Assembly: GCF_003340495.1 (NCBI RefSeq)
Contig: NZ_QASA01000001.1
Coordinates: 2,790,001 to 2,854,000 of the forward strand
DNA length: 64,000 bases
Direction of reading: 5' to 3'
DNA from: Adhaeribacter pallidiroseus
GTDB taxonomy: Bacteria; Bacteroidota; Bacteroidia; Cytophagales; Hymenobacteraceae
The notes under the pieces were generated by a model. That model was not told the DNA's origin. It saw nothing but the letters and a program-made list of their open reading frames with translations, and did not search any database. The position numbers and the translations under genes are program-made. Below are positions 27,776 through 37,660 of the stretch, one piece after another (the stretch's first letter is position 1; each line of letters opens with the position of its first letter).

Positions 27776-29689
27776 TTACCCGAACAAGGTGTTGGTAAAC
27801 CGAAGCTTAATACCCGCCTGAAAATCCTTAATGGTTTTAAAGATTTCGATGATGGTTACCTGTTCAATTTTGGTGAGGCTGCGGATATCCATGTAATTTT
27901 CGGGTTCGGTTTTATCCCGCAATATTTGGCTGGCTTGTTTTTTTAAGCGCACACTCATCAGGTAGTAATACGACTGGATCAATTCCAGGTACTGCGTCTC
28001 CGAGAACACTTTTTTTTCTTTTAAGGCGGCCAGGCGCTCACCGGTATTGGTTGCGAAAATCCGGTTTTGCAAAGCGTAAATGCGCACAATATCCACAATA
28101 GGCGTCATGGCTTTTTTAATATTAAATACTTCCTGGCTGCCTACGGTGAAGGTTTTAATGTTCCGGAAAAATGTAAGCGGGGGTTCGTATTGCAAAGCGT
28201 TGTTGGCCATGAGGTAAAACAGCCTTTGCATGGGATGCTGAAGCTCTTGGTCTAAGAAAGTCTGCAACTCGTCCATGATGGCTTTTTCGCCGTAAAGGTA
28301 CCGGCAATCGAAGAAAGTAGAAACCTTCATCACGGTTTCGGGCACAATTTCCTGCATCCAGCTTTCGTAATTCCGTTTCCAGTGTGACAAAGAATGCGTC
28401 CACTTCGGATTTTTGGCCATAAAGCCGCCGGAGCAAAAACTAAAGCCAATCTGATTCAGCCGTTCCGATACCATATCGGCAAATTTTAAAAAATAGGCCC
28501 GCACCAGTTCGCGCTGTTCATTGGCTTTGTCTTCGTAAATAATGGCGTTGTCCTGGTCGGTTTTTAAAGTTTGTTCTTTGCGCCCTTCACTACCCAATAC
28601 CATAAATACAAACTTGGCCGGTGGCGTACCCAATTCGTCCAGCACGCTGTTAATTACTTTTAAGGCAATGGAATCGGCGACCGTGGTAATAACCTGGTTC
28701 ACAATTTCGGCGTTTACCCCCCGGCTTAATAGCTGCGCCACAATTTCGGGTACTTTTTGCCACTTGCTTTTTAATTCTTCCAGCGATAAGGCAAGTTTCA
28801 CCGATTGAATAAACATAAACGGCGATTGCGCTTGCTCACTTAACAAGCGGTTACGGCTTAAATACCCTTTATAGTGGCCGTTTTCTTCCACCAGCAAATA
28901 ACGGCTACTGGTTTGAAACATCAGCAGAATGGCTTCATAGATGTAGGCCTGCGAACTGATAACAACAATAGGGTTATCCTGGATGGTTATTACTGGTTGG
29001 CTAGCCTCGGCATTTTTGGCCACCACTTTGTCGCGTAATGTAATATCGGTTACGTACCCCGTAATTTGGCTCGGGGCCTCTTCCACAAAGGCACAGCTTA
29101 CCTTTTGTTCGGCCATTAGGTTAGCTACCTGGTAAATGGGCGTATCGGCGGGGCACGACACTACTTCCCGGTATTCCATACTTTCTATTTTGCGGGAATA
29201 CAGTTGTTCCGAAGCAATATAACTTTCTTCGAATGAGGCTGGTTGTTTAGCGAAATGCGCAAATTCATCGTTGAGCATACGCCGACCGTAATCGGTAGTA
29301 AAAAAATGAAAAAAGGCTTCGTAAGCTTGGCACAAGGCCCGGAAATCGCGCCGATGCAGAAAATACACCACGGTTCCTTTTTTGGCAATTACAGTCCGCA
29401 GCGATTTGCGGCGATTTAGCAATACCGAAATGCCTCCGTAACAATAACCGGTGCGGTGGTACTCTACTAAGCGCTTGTTTTGGGTACTATCGTAAAAAAA
29501 AGACTCGTATTCGCCCGCCGCAATAATATCCACTCCGCGCAGTTTGCTTCCCTCCTGATGATACACCGTGGTTTCTTTGGTATACTTTACTTCTTCCAAC
29601 AAATCCGCTACGCCCCGTAGTACTTCGTCGGGTAGCAGGTTAAAGGGTACGGCGGTTTTCAGAAATTGAAATCGATCTATCATAGCCAA
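27776..29689 (-). CDS. cNMP-binding/CBS/DUF294 nucleotidyltransferase-like protein
   Basis: A 637-residue cytoplasmic protein with a recognised domain order: cyclic-nucleotide-binding-like domain (about 10-130), a pair of CBS domains (about 175-290), a DUF294 nucleotidyltransferase-like domain with the signature LGSEGRKEQTLKTDQDNAIIYED (about 365-390), and a DUF294 C-terminal helical domain. The GSEGR...TDQDNA pattern resembles GlnD/GlnE-type nucleotidyltransferases, which suggests that it modifies or senses something using nucleotides, but no target is established. Its ATG overlaps the end of the exonuclease gene by 10 bases, so the two are translated as a unit. It is last in the cluster. 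Confidence 0.88.
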   Translation of the reverse strand: MAMIDRFQFLKTAVPFNLLPDEVLRGVADLLEEVKYTKETTVYHQEGSKLRGVDIIAAGEYESFFYDSTQNKRLVEYHRTGYCYGGISVLLNRRKSLRTVIAKKGTVVYFLHRRDFRALCQAYEAFFHFFTTDYGRRMLNDEFAHFAKQPASFEESYIASEQLYSRKIESMEYREVVSCPADTPIYQVANLMAEQKVSCAFVEEAPSQITGYVTDITLRDKVVAKNAEASQPVITIQDNPIVVISSQAYIYEAILLMFQTSSRYLLVEENGHYKGYLSRNRLLSEQAQSPFMFIQSVKLALSLEELKSKWQKVPEIVAQLLSRGVNAEIVNQVITTVADSIALKVINSVLDELGTPPAKFVFMVLGSEGRKEQTLKTDQDNAIIYEDKANEQRELVRAYFLKFADMVSERLNQIGFSFCSGGFMAKNPKWTHSLSHWKRNYESWMQEIVPETVMKVSTFFDCRYLYGEKAIMDELQTFLDQELQHPMQRLFYLMANNALQYEPPLTFFRNIKTFTVGSQEVFNIKKAMTPIVDIVRIYALQNRIFATNTGERLAALKEKKVFSETQYLELIQSYYYLMSVRLKKQASQILRDKTEPENYMDIRSLTKIEQVTIIEIFKTIKDFQAGIKLRFTNTLFG

Positions 29690-30396
29690 TAATACAGTAA
29701 AAGGGTAAACAAAAACAGAATGAAAGCAATAACACCGTATTTTATTCTTTTGGGCGGATTTTTAATTTTTAAGATGGCCGGGGAGGGTTTTTGTTTGATT
29801 TCCTGCTGCAAAATGTGCTGCAAATTAATGTCGTGCCTTTTTACTAGTTCAAAAAAACATTCGGCGGTAGCCCGGGCATCTACTAAAGCGTTATGTTGCT
29901 GTTTTAAAGTAGTTTTAAACAGAATGGCATATAAATCGCCGAGCCGAAGATATTTTACCCGGGGGTTGCGCACATAAGCAGTGGTGGCCTCCATGGTGCA
30001 AAAGGTTGGTAATAAGGCAAGCGGGTTCTCCCATCCCATCCGGTAGTAATCTGCTCCCAGCACTAAAGCATCAAATTTCATGAAATGGCCTACTACCACG
30101 GGTTGGAATTGCGCTAAATCATTGGCTAAAAAGGTGAGTACTTTTGTACGGCTTTCGCCGTGCTGTTTTAAATATTCGGAGGTAATGCCGTGCACTTTAA
30201 AAGCCGAAGGGGTAATTTGGATATCTGCCTCGTGTATGTAGTGGTTTTCCAATTTAATCAGTTGCCCCTCCGGCGAGTAAATAATCCAGGATACCTGCAC
30301 GGCGTGCGGCCAGTTTCCAGCCAACGAAAAAGGAGCATTCCAGTTTTTGGGAAGTCCGGTAGCCTCGGTATCAATAAACAATAAGTATTCTCTCAC
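29680..30396 (-). CDS. DnaQ-like 3'-5' exonuclease with C-terminal membrane anchor
   Basis: A 238-residue DEDDh exonuclease-domain protein. Motif I is FIDTEATGLP (Asp9, Glu11), motif II is in VVGHFMKFDALVLG, and motif III is the HNALVDARATAE pattern with its His and Asp. HGITSEYLKQHG is also typical. The C-terminus is odd: residues about 217-238 form one hydrophobic helix (GVIAFILFLFTLLLYYWL), after a basic stretch, so the enzyme is probably tethered to the membrane facing the cytoplasm. It overlaps the DUF294 gene by 10 bases. The same two families are neighbours in many Proteobacteria, often beside a sodium/solute symporter, as here. Confidence 0.87.
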   Translation of the reverse strand: MREYLLFIDTEATGLPKNWNAPFSLAGNWPHAVQVSWIIYSPEGQLIKLENHYIHEADIQITPSAFKVHGITSEYLKQHGESRTKVLTFLANDLAQFQPVVVGHFMKFDALVLGADYYRMGWENPLALLPTFCTMEATTAYVRNPRVKYLRLGDLYAILFKTTLKQQHNALVDARATAECFFELVKRHDINLQHILQQEIKQKPSPAILKIKNPPKRIKYGVIAFILFLFTLLLYYWL

Positions 30397-30808
30397 GCCG
30401 GATTATTAAACTAGACTCTCCTGATTCTTGTTTCAATATAATTTTATTAAGTCTGGTACTTGGGGAGGCTCTTAAGGGTTAAGGTAATTCTCGTTGCAAG
30501 AGTAAGGTTTCGGCAATGCATTACTAACAATTTCTTCGCTCTAAGAAAACAACGATAAAATTTTTAAAATTTACAGGTACTTGCTGATTTTACTATTATT
30601 TTTTGAGGTTGGTTCCCGCAGGCAGGCGCGGTGCTATTTACCTGACCATTGCCCGGAATGCCTCGTGGCTGCCCTCCGGTTGCACTTTGGTCCTGTTGGT
30701 TTGGTTGCTAATTGTTTGTGTTGGGATTTAAAACGGAATAATCTACTGCCTATAATTTTAAAAAAGTGGACCTTTCAGTCCACTTTTTTAAAATTTTTTG
30801 TTTTTCTA
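30397..30808. other. Intergenic region between exonuclease and symporter genes
   Basis: 412 bases. It holds the bidirectional hairpin at 30755-30794. The stretch 30600-30730 is notably richer in G and C than the other spacers but has no credible coding frame; it could be a decayed remnant. No promoter consensus is seen in front of the exonuclease gene. Confidence 0.4.
30755..30794 (-). terminator. Strong terminator after the arabinose symporter
   Basis: Perfect 17-bp inverted repeat (30755-30771 and 30778-30794) around a 6-base loop, with core GTGGAC/GTCCAC flanked by A6 and T6 runs so that it can work in both directions. It lies 14 bases past the symporter stop and probably ends the araB-to-symporter transcript. 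Confidence 0.85.
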
Positions 30809-32506
30809 TTACCAGAAACGCACGTACAACGCGGAAATTAATAACAGGGTAATTACAATTAGCGCCAAGGTAGGTTTAGAAACCCGGAACATGGTGGAAT
30901 CGAGTACAAAGGCTTTGGGATTTATTTTGGGACCTGCTAAGCTTAAAGCAATCATCACGATCATGGTGAACAGGAAAGCCAGACCCATGCAAATCTGGAA
31001 GGGAATTTCGTAACCGCCTTTACCGTTGGGATAAGCCGTATACAGAAAAGTTTCGTTACCAAACCAGGCCGGAGCATAGTTATTAAAAATTACTGATAAA
31101 ATAAAACCGGTTAACAAACCCGCTACGGCTGCGGTACCCGTGGTCCGTTTCCAGAACATTCCGAGTAAGAACATGGCAAATACACCCGGACTGATAAAGC
31201 CCGTATATTTTTGAATAAAAGTAAATCCTCCTTCACCGCCAATGCCCAGTAAATCGTCCCAGGTCAGGAAAATAGAAAACAAGGTGGCCACTACAATGGT
31301 GATTTTACCAATGCGGATTAAGTTTTTTTCATCGGATTTAGGATTGATATACTTCTTGTAAATATCCAGCGTAAAGATGGTGGAAATACTGTTGGCTTTA
31401 CCCGCCAGTGAAGCCACAATAGCCGCCGTAAGCGCGGCCAGGGATAAGCCTTTCATACCGGTTGGCAAAAAGCCCAGAATAGCCGAATACGCGTTGTCCG
31501 CGTTAAAAGTACCACCGGGCGCCATTTCTTGCTGCAAGGAACCATTTTTGTACAATACGTAGGCTGCAATACCGGGCAACATTACAATAATGGGCATCAT
31601 TAACTTAAGCAAACCCGCGAATAAAATGCCGGTCCGGGCAGTTTCGAGGTTGGCTCCTAAAGCCCGTTGCGTAATGTATTGGTTACAACCCCAGTAGTTC
31701 AGGTTAACAATCCAGATACCGGCAAAATACATGGCAATACCCGGAAGCATCAGGTATTTATTAATTTCGGCTTGCGGCGCGTTGGGTCCCGGTCGGTCAA
31801 TAATCATCCGGAAGTGGTCCGGCGAATCGCGGAGCAAAGCATTAAAACCGGCAATTACATCGCTGCCTAACCCAAACTTTTCGCTCACCAAAGTTAAAGC
31901 GGTATAAGTAGTCGCCAAACCGCCCAATATAAGCACGGTAACCTGAATTACATCGGTATAGCCAATAACATTCATGCCGCCCAAAGTTATAATGATGGCG
32001 AAAATAGCTAAAGCAATTACAATCAGGTGAAAGTTAGCGCCACCCGCCAGGTTATTTATGGCCAGGGCACCCAAATACAAGATGGAAGTTAAATTAACAA
32101 ACACGTACAAGAAAAGCCAGAAAATAGCCATTATAAGGGCAACGGTGTTGTTATACCGGTTCTGTAAAAACTGCGGCATGGTAAAAATTCGGTTTTTTAA
32201 ATAAACGGGTATAAACCAAACAGCCACAATAATTAAAGCAATGGCGGCAATCCATTCATAAGCCGCTACCGCAATACCCACCACAAACCCGTTACCGCTC
32301 ATGCCAATGAACTGCTCCGCCGAAATGTTAGAAGCAATCAGGGAAGCTCCAATGGCCCACCAGGTGAGGGTTCCTTCGGCCAGGAAGTAATCTTTACTGT
32401 CTGCGTTTACGTTGCGGTCGCGCCGGTAAACCCAATAACCATAACCGGAAACTACAATAAAGTAGACGATAAAAATAACGTAATCAATGGTAGCGAATTT
32501 GCTCAT
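30809..32506 (-). CDS. Na+/sugar symporter (SSS family, SGLT-like)
   Basis: A 565-residue membrane protein of the solute:sodium symporter family with about 14 hydrophobic segments. It is close in pattern to Vibrio SGLT: DYFLAEGTLTWWAIGASLIASNISAEQFIGMSG near residues 38-70, then YEWIAAIALI and PQFLQNRYNN. The N-terminal SNISAEQ segment contributes sugar and sodium sites in vSGLT. It is the last gene after araA, so L-arabinose uptake across the inner membrane is the likely job. This is inference from position; relatives also carry galactose, glucose or xylose. A terminator follows directly. Confidence 0.92.
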   Translation of the reverse strand: MSKFATIDYVIFIVYFIVVSGYGYWVYRRDRNVNADSKDYFLAEGTLTWWAIGASLIASNISAEQFIGMSGNGFVVGIAVAAYEWIAAIALIIVAVWFIPVYLKNRIFTMPQFLQNRYNNTVALIMAIFWLFLYVFVNLTSILYLGALAINNLAGGANFHLIVIALAIFAIIITLGGMNVIGYTDVIQVTVLILGGLATTYTALTLVSEKFGLGSDVIAGFNALLRDSPDHFRMIIDRPGPNAPQAEINKYLMLPGIAMYFAGIWIVNLNYWGCNQYITQRALGANLETARTGILFAGLLKLMMPIIVMLPGIAAYVLYKNGSLQQEMAPGGTFNADNAYSAILGFLPTGMKGLSLAALTAAIVASLAGKANSISTIFTLDIYKKYINPKSDEKNLIRIGKITIVVATLFSIFLTWDDLLGIGGEGGFTFIQKYTGFISPGVFAMFLLGMFWKRTTGTAAVAGLLTGFILSVIFNNYAPAWFGNETFLYTAYPNGKGGYEIPFQICMGLAFLFTMIVMIALSLAGPKINPKAFVLDSTMFRVSKPTLALIVITLLLISALYVRFW

Positions 32507-32653
32507 GCCGGATTATTTAGAATGGTAAGACAATACTTATTTTTCATTTGGTCAGCTATAACTGGTGCCTAACTAGTAGAAGTAAATTTCTAAAATTTTA
32601 AAAATTACCTCAGAAATGGATATTTCCTTCTCAAACAATTTTATAAGAGGTGA

Positions 32654-32700
32654 AAAAAGCCTAAAATGGTTAAGCTTTTAACCACTGCTTAAAAGCTTAA
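32654..32700 (-). terminator. Hairpin between araA and the symporter
   Basis: Perfect 12-bp inverted repeat TTAAGCTTTTAA (32670-32681) and TTAAAAGCTTAA (32689-32700), 7-base loop, just 10 bases past the araA stop. In the direction of transcription a T6 run follows (32654-32659). It may terminate part of the transcripts or protect the 3' end of the araA message, lowering symporter expression relative to araA. Confidence 0.55.
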
Positions 32701-32710
32701 TCAAACTAAA

Positions 32711-34216
32711 TTAAAATTTCTTATTTACCTGGTAGTACACTTCGCTCCAGCGCAGTTCGTTGCGTAGCTGATTTAGTTTGGTATCTTTATCAATCAATAC
32801 GCACTCAATACCGGCCATTTCGGCAAAGTCCTGCAGAATTTCGGCGCTTAAGTTCTGGCTGTAACACGTATGATGTGCGCCGCCCGCTAAAATCCAGGCA
32901 GCGCAACCGGTTTTCATGTCGGGGTAGGGTTTCCACAGAACCCGAGCCACCGGCAATTGGGGCAAATCGTATTGGGGGGCTACCGCTTCTACTTCATTTA
33001 CAATTAACCGAAAACGATTACCCATATCAATTACCGAAGCATTTAAAGCAGAACCGCCCGCCACGTTAAACACCAAACGCACGGGGTCGGCTTTGCCGCC
33101 TATTCCGAGCGGATGCACTTGGCAGGAAGGTTTGCCGGCCGCAATCGATTCGTCTATCTCCAACATGTGCGAACCTAAAACCAAAGCATTATCCGGATTA
33201 AAGTGGTAGGTATAGTCTTCCATAAAGGCGTTGCCGCCCGGTAAACCGCTGCCCATTACTTTCATAGCCCGCACTAAAGCGGCCGTTTTCCAGTCGCCTT
33301 CACCCGCAAAACCATAACCTTCGGCCATTAACCGCTGGGCCGCAATACCCGGTAGTTGACCCATGCCGTGCAAATCCTCGAATGTATCGGAAAAGCCTTT
33401 GTAGTGGCCTTCCTGTAAAAAGGTACGCAAACCGATTTCAATTTTAGCCGCTTCTTGCAACGACGTATGCTGGGCGCTACCCTGACGTAAAGATTCGGCC
33501 AAGGTATAGCGCTCCTCGTATTCCTGAATTAACTGGCTAACTGCCGAGTCGCTTACCGCGTTTATAACTTTTACCAAATCACCGATGCCGTGGGTATTTA
33601 CCGAAAAACCAAATTGCATCTCGGCTTCTACTTTATCCCCATCGGTTACGGCTACGTAGCGCATGTTATCGCCAAAACGCACGAATTTAGCCCCTTGCCA
33701 ATCGTACCAACCGGCCGCCGCCCGGCTCCAGCCATTTATTTGCTCCAAAACCTCGGGGTCTTGCCAATAACCTACTACCACTTTGCGGTTAATGCGCATC
33801 CGCGACACCATAAAGCCAAATTCCCGGTCGCCATGGGCGCTTTGGTTCAGGTTCATGAAATCCATATCAATAGAGTTCCACGGAATATCGCGGTTGAATT
33901 GGGTATGCAGGTGCAGCAACGGTTTTTGTAAAATCTTTAAGCCGGTAATCCACATTTTAGCCGGCGAAAAGGTGTGCATCCAGGTAATAATTCCAACGCA
34001 TTTATCGGCTACATTGGCTTCCTGGCAAATGCGATATATTTCTTCGGTGGTTTTTACGGTGGGTTTAAAAACCACCCGCACCGGGATTTGCGCGGCCTGA
34101 TCTAAAGCTTGGGCTATTTGCTGGGAATGTTCTGCTACCTGGTTTAAGGTTTCTTCACCGTATAAATGCTGGCTACCCGTTATAAACCAGACTTCCAATT
34201 CTTTTAAATTTATCAT
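32711..34216 (-). CDS. araA: L-arabinose isomerase
   Basis: Converts L-arabinose to L-ribulose using Mn2+. The 501-residue length is standard. Start [24 protein letters not shown] is the classic N-terminus. Active-site segments are visible: [25 protein letters not shown] (metal-binding Glu), MLEIDESIA and [14 protein letters not shown] (metal-binding His), and the late GGAHHTCYS. It lies in the minus-strand order araB, araD, hypothetical, araA, symporter. No promoter consensus is obvious directly upstream; a small palindrome TTACAGTTTGTAA at 34314-34326 is a possible regulator site. Confidence 0.97.
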   Translation of the reverse strand: MINLKELEVWFITGSQHLYGEETLNQVAEHSQQIAQALDQAAQIPVRVVFKPTVKTTEEIYRICQEANVADKCVGIITWMHTFSPAKMWITGLKILQKPLLHLHTQFNRDIPWNSIDMDFMNLNQSAHGDREFGFMVSRMRINRKVVVGYWQDPEVLEQINGWSRAAAGWYDWQGAKFVRFGDNMRYVAVTDGDKVEAEMQFGFSVNTHGIGDLVKVINAVSDSAVSQLIQEYEERYTLAESLRQGSAQHTSLQEAAKIEIGLRTFLQEGHYKGFSDTFEDLHGMGQLPGIAAQRLMAEGYGFAGEGDWKTAALVRAMKVMGSGLPGGNAFMEDYTYHFNPDNALVLGSHMLEIDESIAAGKPSCQVHPLGIGGKADPVRLVFNVAGGSALNASVIDMGNRFRLIVNEVEAVAPQYDLPQLPVARVLWKPYPDMKTGCAAWILAGGAHHTCYSQNLSAEILQDFAEMAGIECVLIDKDTKLNQLRNELRWSEVYYQVNKKF

Positions 34217-34444
34217 TCTTATTTTCTATGGAATTTTAGTTGATGGTCCAAGGACGAAAGTCTAGGGAGGATATCAATTTTTTAATTGAATATTTTTTTT
34301 TAATAATTATCGTTTACAGTTTGTAAGGTTTGATACTAAGAACATTGCCAATCTACTCCATTGGCCAAACCAAATAGTTCAGATTGGGCTAAAGCTTTTA
34401 AACCTGTTTGCTGAATAGGCCTGATGAATTGCTGTTCCTTCTGT

Positions 34445-34951
34445 TCAGTAATTTTCTAAAAACTCGCTAAACCTTTCAGCTAGGTCTGTATCTTCTAATT
34501 CGAGAATTACTTCTGCTAAATCAATTTGTCTTTTTGAAGCTGCTATTGCGGACAACGCACAACTAGTGTAAGTTCTATCCCAATTGGCATTTACTTTAGC
34601 TAAATCGTCTACTTTACTTAACCATTCGAAATATTCTTTTTTATATTCTGAAGGTAATTCAGGGTTTTTATCAGAATGACGGGCGATTTCGATTGTTGAA
34701 ATAAGTCCAAGAACTCTCCAAGTACCTATCTTTTTATGAATACCTATTCTAACTAAATGAGAAACCGATAAGTAAGAAGCAACGCCTACGTCTCCTTGAT
34801 GGTATAATTCTTCGAATAGCTCGTCTAGAATATTTTCTTGTTCTTGCGCATTAGAACTTTGTTCCAGGCGAAGTAAAGGAACAGAAGCATCGTAAGGAAT
34901 TTTGTATCCTCCTTCCAAATCCTTCCATTTTTCATCATTTAAATCTAGCAT
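34445..34951 (-). CDS. Uncharacterised 168-residue protein inside the ara operon
   Basis: Not recognised with confidence. It is soluble, mostly alpha-helical by composition, acidic, with no signal peptide. The pattern YHQGDVGVASYLSVSHLVRIG and the repeated helical Leu/Ile spacing hint at a small HEAT-like or immunity-type protein as found beside contact-dependent toxins, but no toxin gene is nearby. It is more AT-rich than the ara genes on both sides and breaks the araD-araA order with gaps of 114 and 228 bases. It may be a recent insertion. Its presence on the same strand means it is probably transcribed with the operon. Confidence 0.65.
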   Translation of the reverse strand: MLDLNDEKWKDLEGGYKIPYDASVPLLRLEQSSNAQEQENILDELFEELYHQGDVGVASYLSVSHLVRIGIHKKIGTWRVLGLISTIEIARHSDKNPELPSEYKKEYFEWLSKVDDLAKVNANWDRTYTSCALSAIAASKRQIDLAEVILELEDTDLAERFSEFLENY

Positions 34952-35065
34952 ATCTCTAAATAATAATTATCCTGCCATTATCCGTAAACCATTATATTGT
35001 TAATCTTCGAATTAAACCTTATTATCTATCTTTTATAAACTATTAACCCTGGAGTACAGGCAAAA

Positions 35066-35764
35066 TCATTGTCCATAATAGGAAAGCGGACCGTGTTTGC
35101 GTTCAAAATGTTTTTTAATCAAGGAGTTTTGCAAACGGGGAACATCCGGCCGGATCTGCTCGGTTAAGAAAGCCATACGCGCTATTTCTTCTACCACCGC
35201 GCTGTTATAAACCGCTTTATCTGCCGTTTTGCCCCAGGTAAACGGGGCATGATTTCCTACTAATATCATTTCTACTTCTTCGTAGCTCATATCTTTTGCC
35301 CGCAAATAATCCATTATTTGAAAGCCAGTCTGGTATTCGTAATCGCCCTGAATCATTTCGTCGCTCATAGGTGGCGCACAGGGAATATCTACGGTATTAT
35401 GATCGGCGTGCGTGGTGCCATATATCGGAATATCGCGTTGCGCCTGGGCCCAAGCGGTGGCGTAAGTAGAATGCGTATGCACGATACCACCAATTTTATC
35501 CCAGTGTTTGTAAAGCACGGCGTGCGTTTTGGTATCGGAAGAAGGGCGCAGGTTGCCGGCAACGGTGTTCCCCTCAAAATCCACGATTACCATTTTCTCC
35601 GGCGTCAAATCTGCGTAGGGTATCCCGCTGGGCTTAATGGCAAAAACGCCCTGGCTCCGGTCGGCGGCACTTACGTTACCAAAGGTAAACAACACTAAAC
35701 CCAGTTTGGGTAATTGCATATTGGCCCGGTAAGCCTCTTCCTGAAGGTGTGCGTAAGTACTCAT
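35066..35764 (-). CDS. araD: L-ribulose-5-phosphate 4-epimerase
   Basis: Converts L-ribulose 5-phosphate to D-xylulose 5-phosphate, feeding the pentose phosphate pathway. 232 residues, class II aldolase fold. Zinc ligands are visible: GGIVHTHSTYATAWAQ (two His) and the later EMILVGNHAPFTWG His. IYGTTHADHN carries the catalytic-region residues and SGIPYADLTPEKMV is the phosphate-binding part. It starts 20 bases after the araB stop, so the two share a transcript. The start codon is preceded by the A/T palindrome AAATTTAAAAA instead of a Shine-Dalgarno sequence, as is usual in this phylum. Confidence 0.96.
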   Translation of the reverse strand: MSTYAHLQEEAYRANMQLPKLGLVLFTFGNVSAADRSQGVFAIKPSGIPYADLTPEKMVIVDFEGNTVAGNLRPSSDTKTHAVLYKHWDKIGGIVHTHSTYATAWAQAQRDIPIYGTTHADHNTVDIPCAPPMSDEMIQGDYEYQTGFQIMDYLRAKDMSYEEVEMILVGNHAPFTWGKTADKAVYNSAVVEEIARMAFLTEQIRPDVPRLQNSLIKKHFERKHGPLSYYGQ

Positions 35765-35784
35765 TTTTTAAATTTTTGACTGGT

Positions 35785-37563
35785 TTAGGCTGTTTCCAGA
35801 GCGTCTTCTTTTTGTTTTTCATCGTTAGTGTGCGGCTCTTGCGCTTTGGTGCCGGTTTCGGGTAAATCAGACATTTGCGGCGATTGCGTCGCGTAAATCT
35901 GGCTTTCAATGAATCCACCTAATTCGGTGTATTTCACATACCGTTTCGCGTATACTTCCGCCCGTCCGGCATCCGGGGAATATTCGGTATCAAACCCTTG
36001 CCCCATGGCAGCCATGGCATCTTCCACTTTAGCATAAATACCAGCGGCGGTGGCGGCAAACATGGCGGCCCCAATGGCGCAGGTTTGTTCGGATTTATGA
36101 ATCCGGATCGGCATATTCATTACGTCGGCCATCATCTGCATAATAAACGGCGATTTTTTAGCTACTCCTCCTAACCCTATCAAACCTTTCACCGGCACGC
36201 CTTGTTCGTTAAAGCGGTCTACAATCTTTTTCGCACCGAAACACGTTGCTTCTACCAAGGCCCGGAAGATGCGCGGCGCATCGCTGCCTAGTCCCAACCC
36301 CGAGATAGCGCCTTTTAACAGTTGGTTGGCATCGGGAGTACGCCGGCCATTGAGCCAATCGATGGCAAATTCTAAATTTTCCGTTATTGGTATTTTAGCT
36401 GCTTCCACGCTAAGCTCCGGAATTATCCGGGCAGAAATCTCCGCCAGCAAATTATCAGCGGTTTCGGCATTTATTAACTGAGATTGAGCAAGTAAATGCT
36501 GAAGTGGCCACAGTAAAACCTTTTTAAACCAGGCGTAGGTATCACCGAACGCCGACTGACCAGCTTCCATCCCCATCATGCCCGAAATGACTGAACCCGG
36601 CACCTGGCCGCAAATGCCATTTACCAGTTTATCTTTTACTTCGTTTAAAGGAGCTACCAGCATGTCGCAGGTGGAAGTGCCCATTACTTTGCTCAGGTGG
36701 TACGGTTCTACCTGACCACCTACGGCCCCCATGTGCGCATCAAAAGCTCCCACACCTACCACTACATCCGGAGACAAACCTAAACGTGCGGCCCATTCGG
36801 GACTTAAATTACCGGCCGGTTGGTCTGAAGGATAGGCATCCGAAAATAAGCGGGACCGGAAATCAGCCAGCAGCGGGTCCAACGAAGCAAAAAACTCTTC
36901 CGGAGGCAGCCCGTTAAATTCTGCTGCCCATAAGGATTTGTGGCCAGCAGCGCACACGCTTCGTTTCATTTGCTGCACTTCGGTGCCGCCGGTAAGCAGA
37001 AAAGGAATCCAATCGCAATGTTCTACCCAGGAATAAGCGGCCTTACGCACTGGTTCGTCGACGCGTAAAGTCCGGAGCAATTTGGCCCAGAACCACTCCG
37101 AAGAGTAAATACCGCCTACGTACTGCAAATAATTTATAGCAAAGTTTTTAGCGTGTTCGTTAATCTCCGCGGCCTCATTTACCGCGGTATGATCTTTCCA
37201 GAGCACAAACATGGCGTGCGGGTTTTCTTCAAAACCGGGTAACAAAGCCAGTGGAGTACCGGATTGATCTACTGCCACCGGCGTGGAACCAGTCGTGTCG
37301 ACCGAAATGCCTTTCACTGCGGCTGCCACACTGGGGCCAGCCTGCGCCAAACAAGCTTTTACGGTATGCTCTAATCCTTCGATATAATCTAAAGGATGTT
37401 GCCGGAACTGATTTTCGGTAGGAATACAGTATAAACCTTTTTGCCACCGCGGATAGGGGTACACGGCAGCGGCTACCTCCTGCCCGGTAAGTGCATTTAC
37501 TATAACCGACCGAACCGAATCAGTGCCGTAATCTATTCCAATAACGTATAATTCTTTTTCCAT
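35785..37563 (-). CDS. araB: Ribulokinase
   Basis: ATP-dependent phosphorylation of L-ribulose to L-ribulose 5-phosphate. FGGY-kinase fold, 592 residues. The ATP-site start VIGIDYGTDSVRSVIV, the substrate region with DTTGSTPVAVDQ, VVGVGAFDAHMGAVGGQ, and GLIGLGGVAKKSPFIMQ are all typical. It carries a 35-residue hydrophilic C-terminal tail (rich in Glu, Lys, Thr, Gln) beyond the usual family end, of no clear function. It is the first gene of the araB-araD-hyp-araA-symporter series. The 97 bases upstream separate it from a small lipoprotein gene and show no -7 consensus. Confidence 0.96.
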   Translation of the reverse strand: MEKELYVIGIDYGTDSVRSVIVNALTGQEVAAAVYPYPRWQKGLYCIPTENQFRQHPLDYIEGLEHTVKACLAQAGPSVAAAVKGISVDTTGSTPVAVDQSGTPLALLPGFEENPHAMFVLWKDHTAVNEAAEINEHAKNFAINYLQYVGGIYSSEWFWAKLLRTLRVDEPVRKAAYSWVEHCDWIPFLLTGGTEVQQMKRSVCAAGHKSLWAAEFNGLPPEEFFASLDPLLADFRSRLFSDAYPSDQPAGNLSPEWAARLGLSPDVVVGVGAFDAHMGAVGGQVEPYHLSKVMGTSTCDMLVAPLNEVKDKLVNGICGQVPGSVISGMMGMEAGQSAFGDTYAWFKKVLLWPLQHLLAQSQLINAETADNLLAEISARIIPELSVEAAKIPITENLEFAIDWLNGRRTPDANQLLKGAISGLGLGSDAPRIFRALVEATCFGAKKIVDRFNEQGVPVKGLIGLGGVAKKSPFIMQMMADVMNMPIRIHKSEQTCAIGAAMFAATAAGIYAKVEDAMAAMGQGFDTEYSPDAGRAEVYAKRYVKYTELGGFIESQIYATQSPQMSDLPETGTKAQEPHTNDEKQKEDALETA

Positions 37564-37660
37564 AATGAATTAAAATGTCAAATTAACGTTTATTCGTTTC
37601 AGAAAAAAGTTTTCCTTCTTTTTCACCAAATTTTAAAAAATAATTTTGCGGGGAATTATA

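Noticed and set aside
30581-30841. 86-codon frame across the symporter terminator
   Set aside because: It runs through a 17-bp hairpin terminator and into the symporter 3' end; composition is not protein-like.
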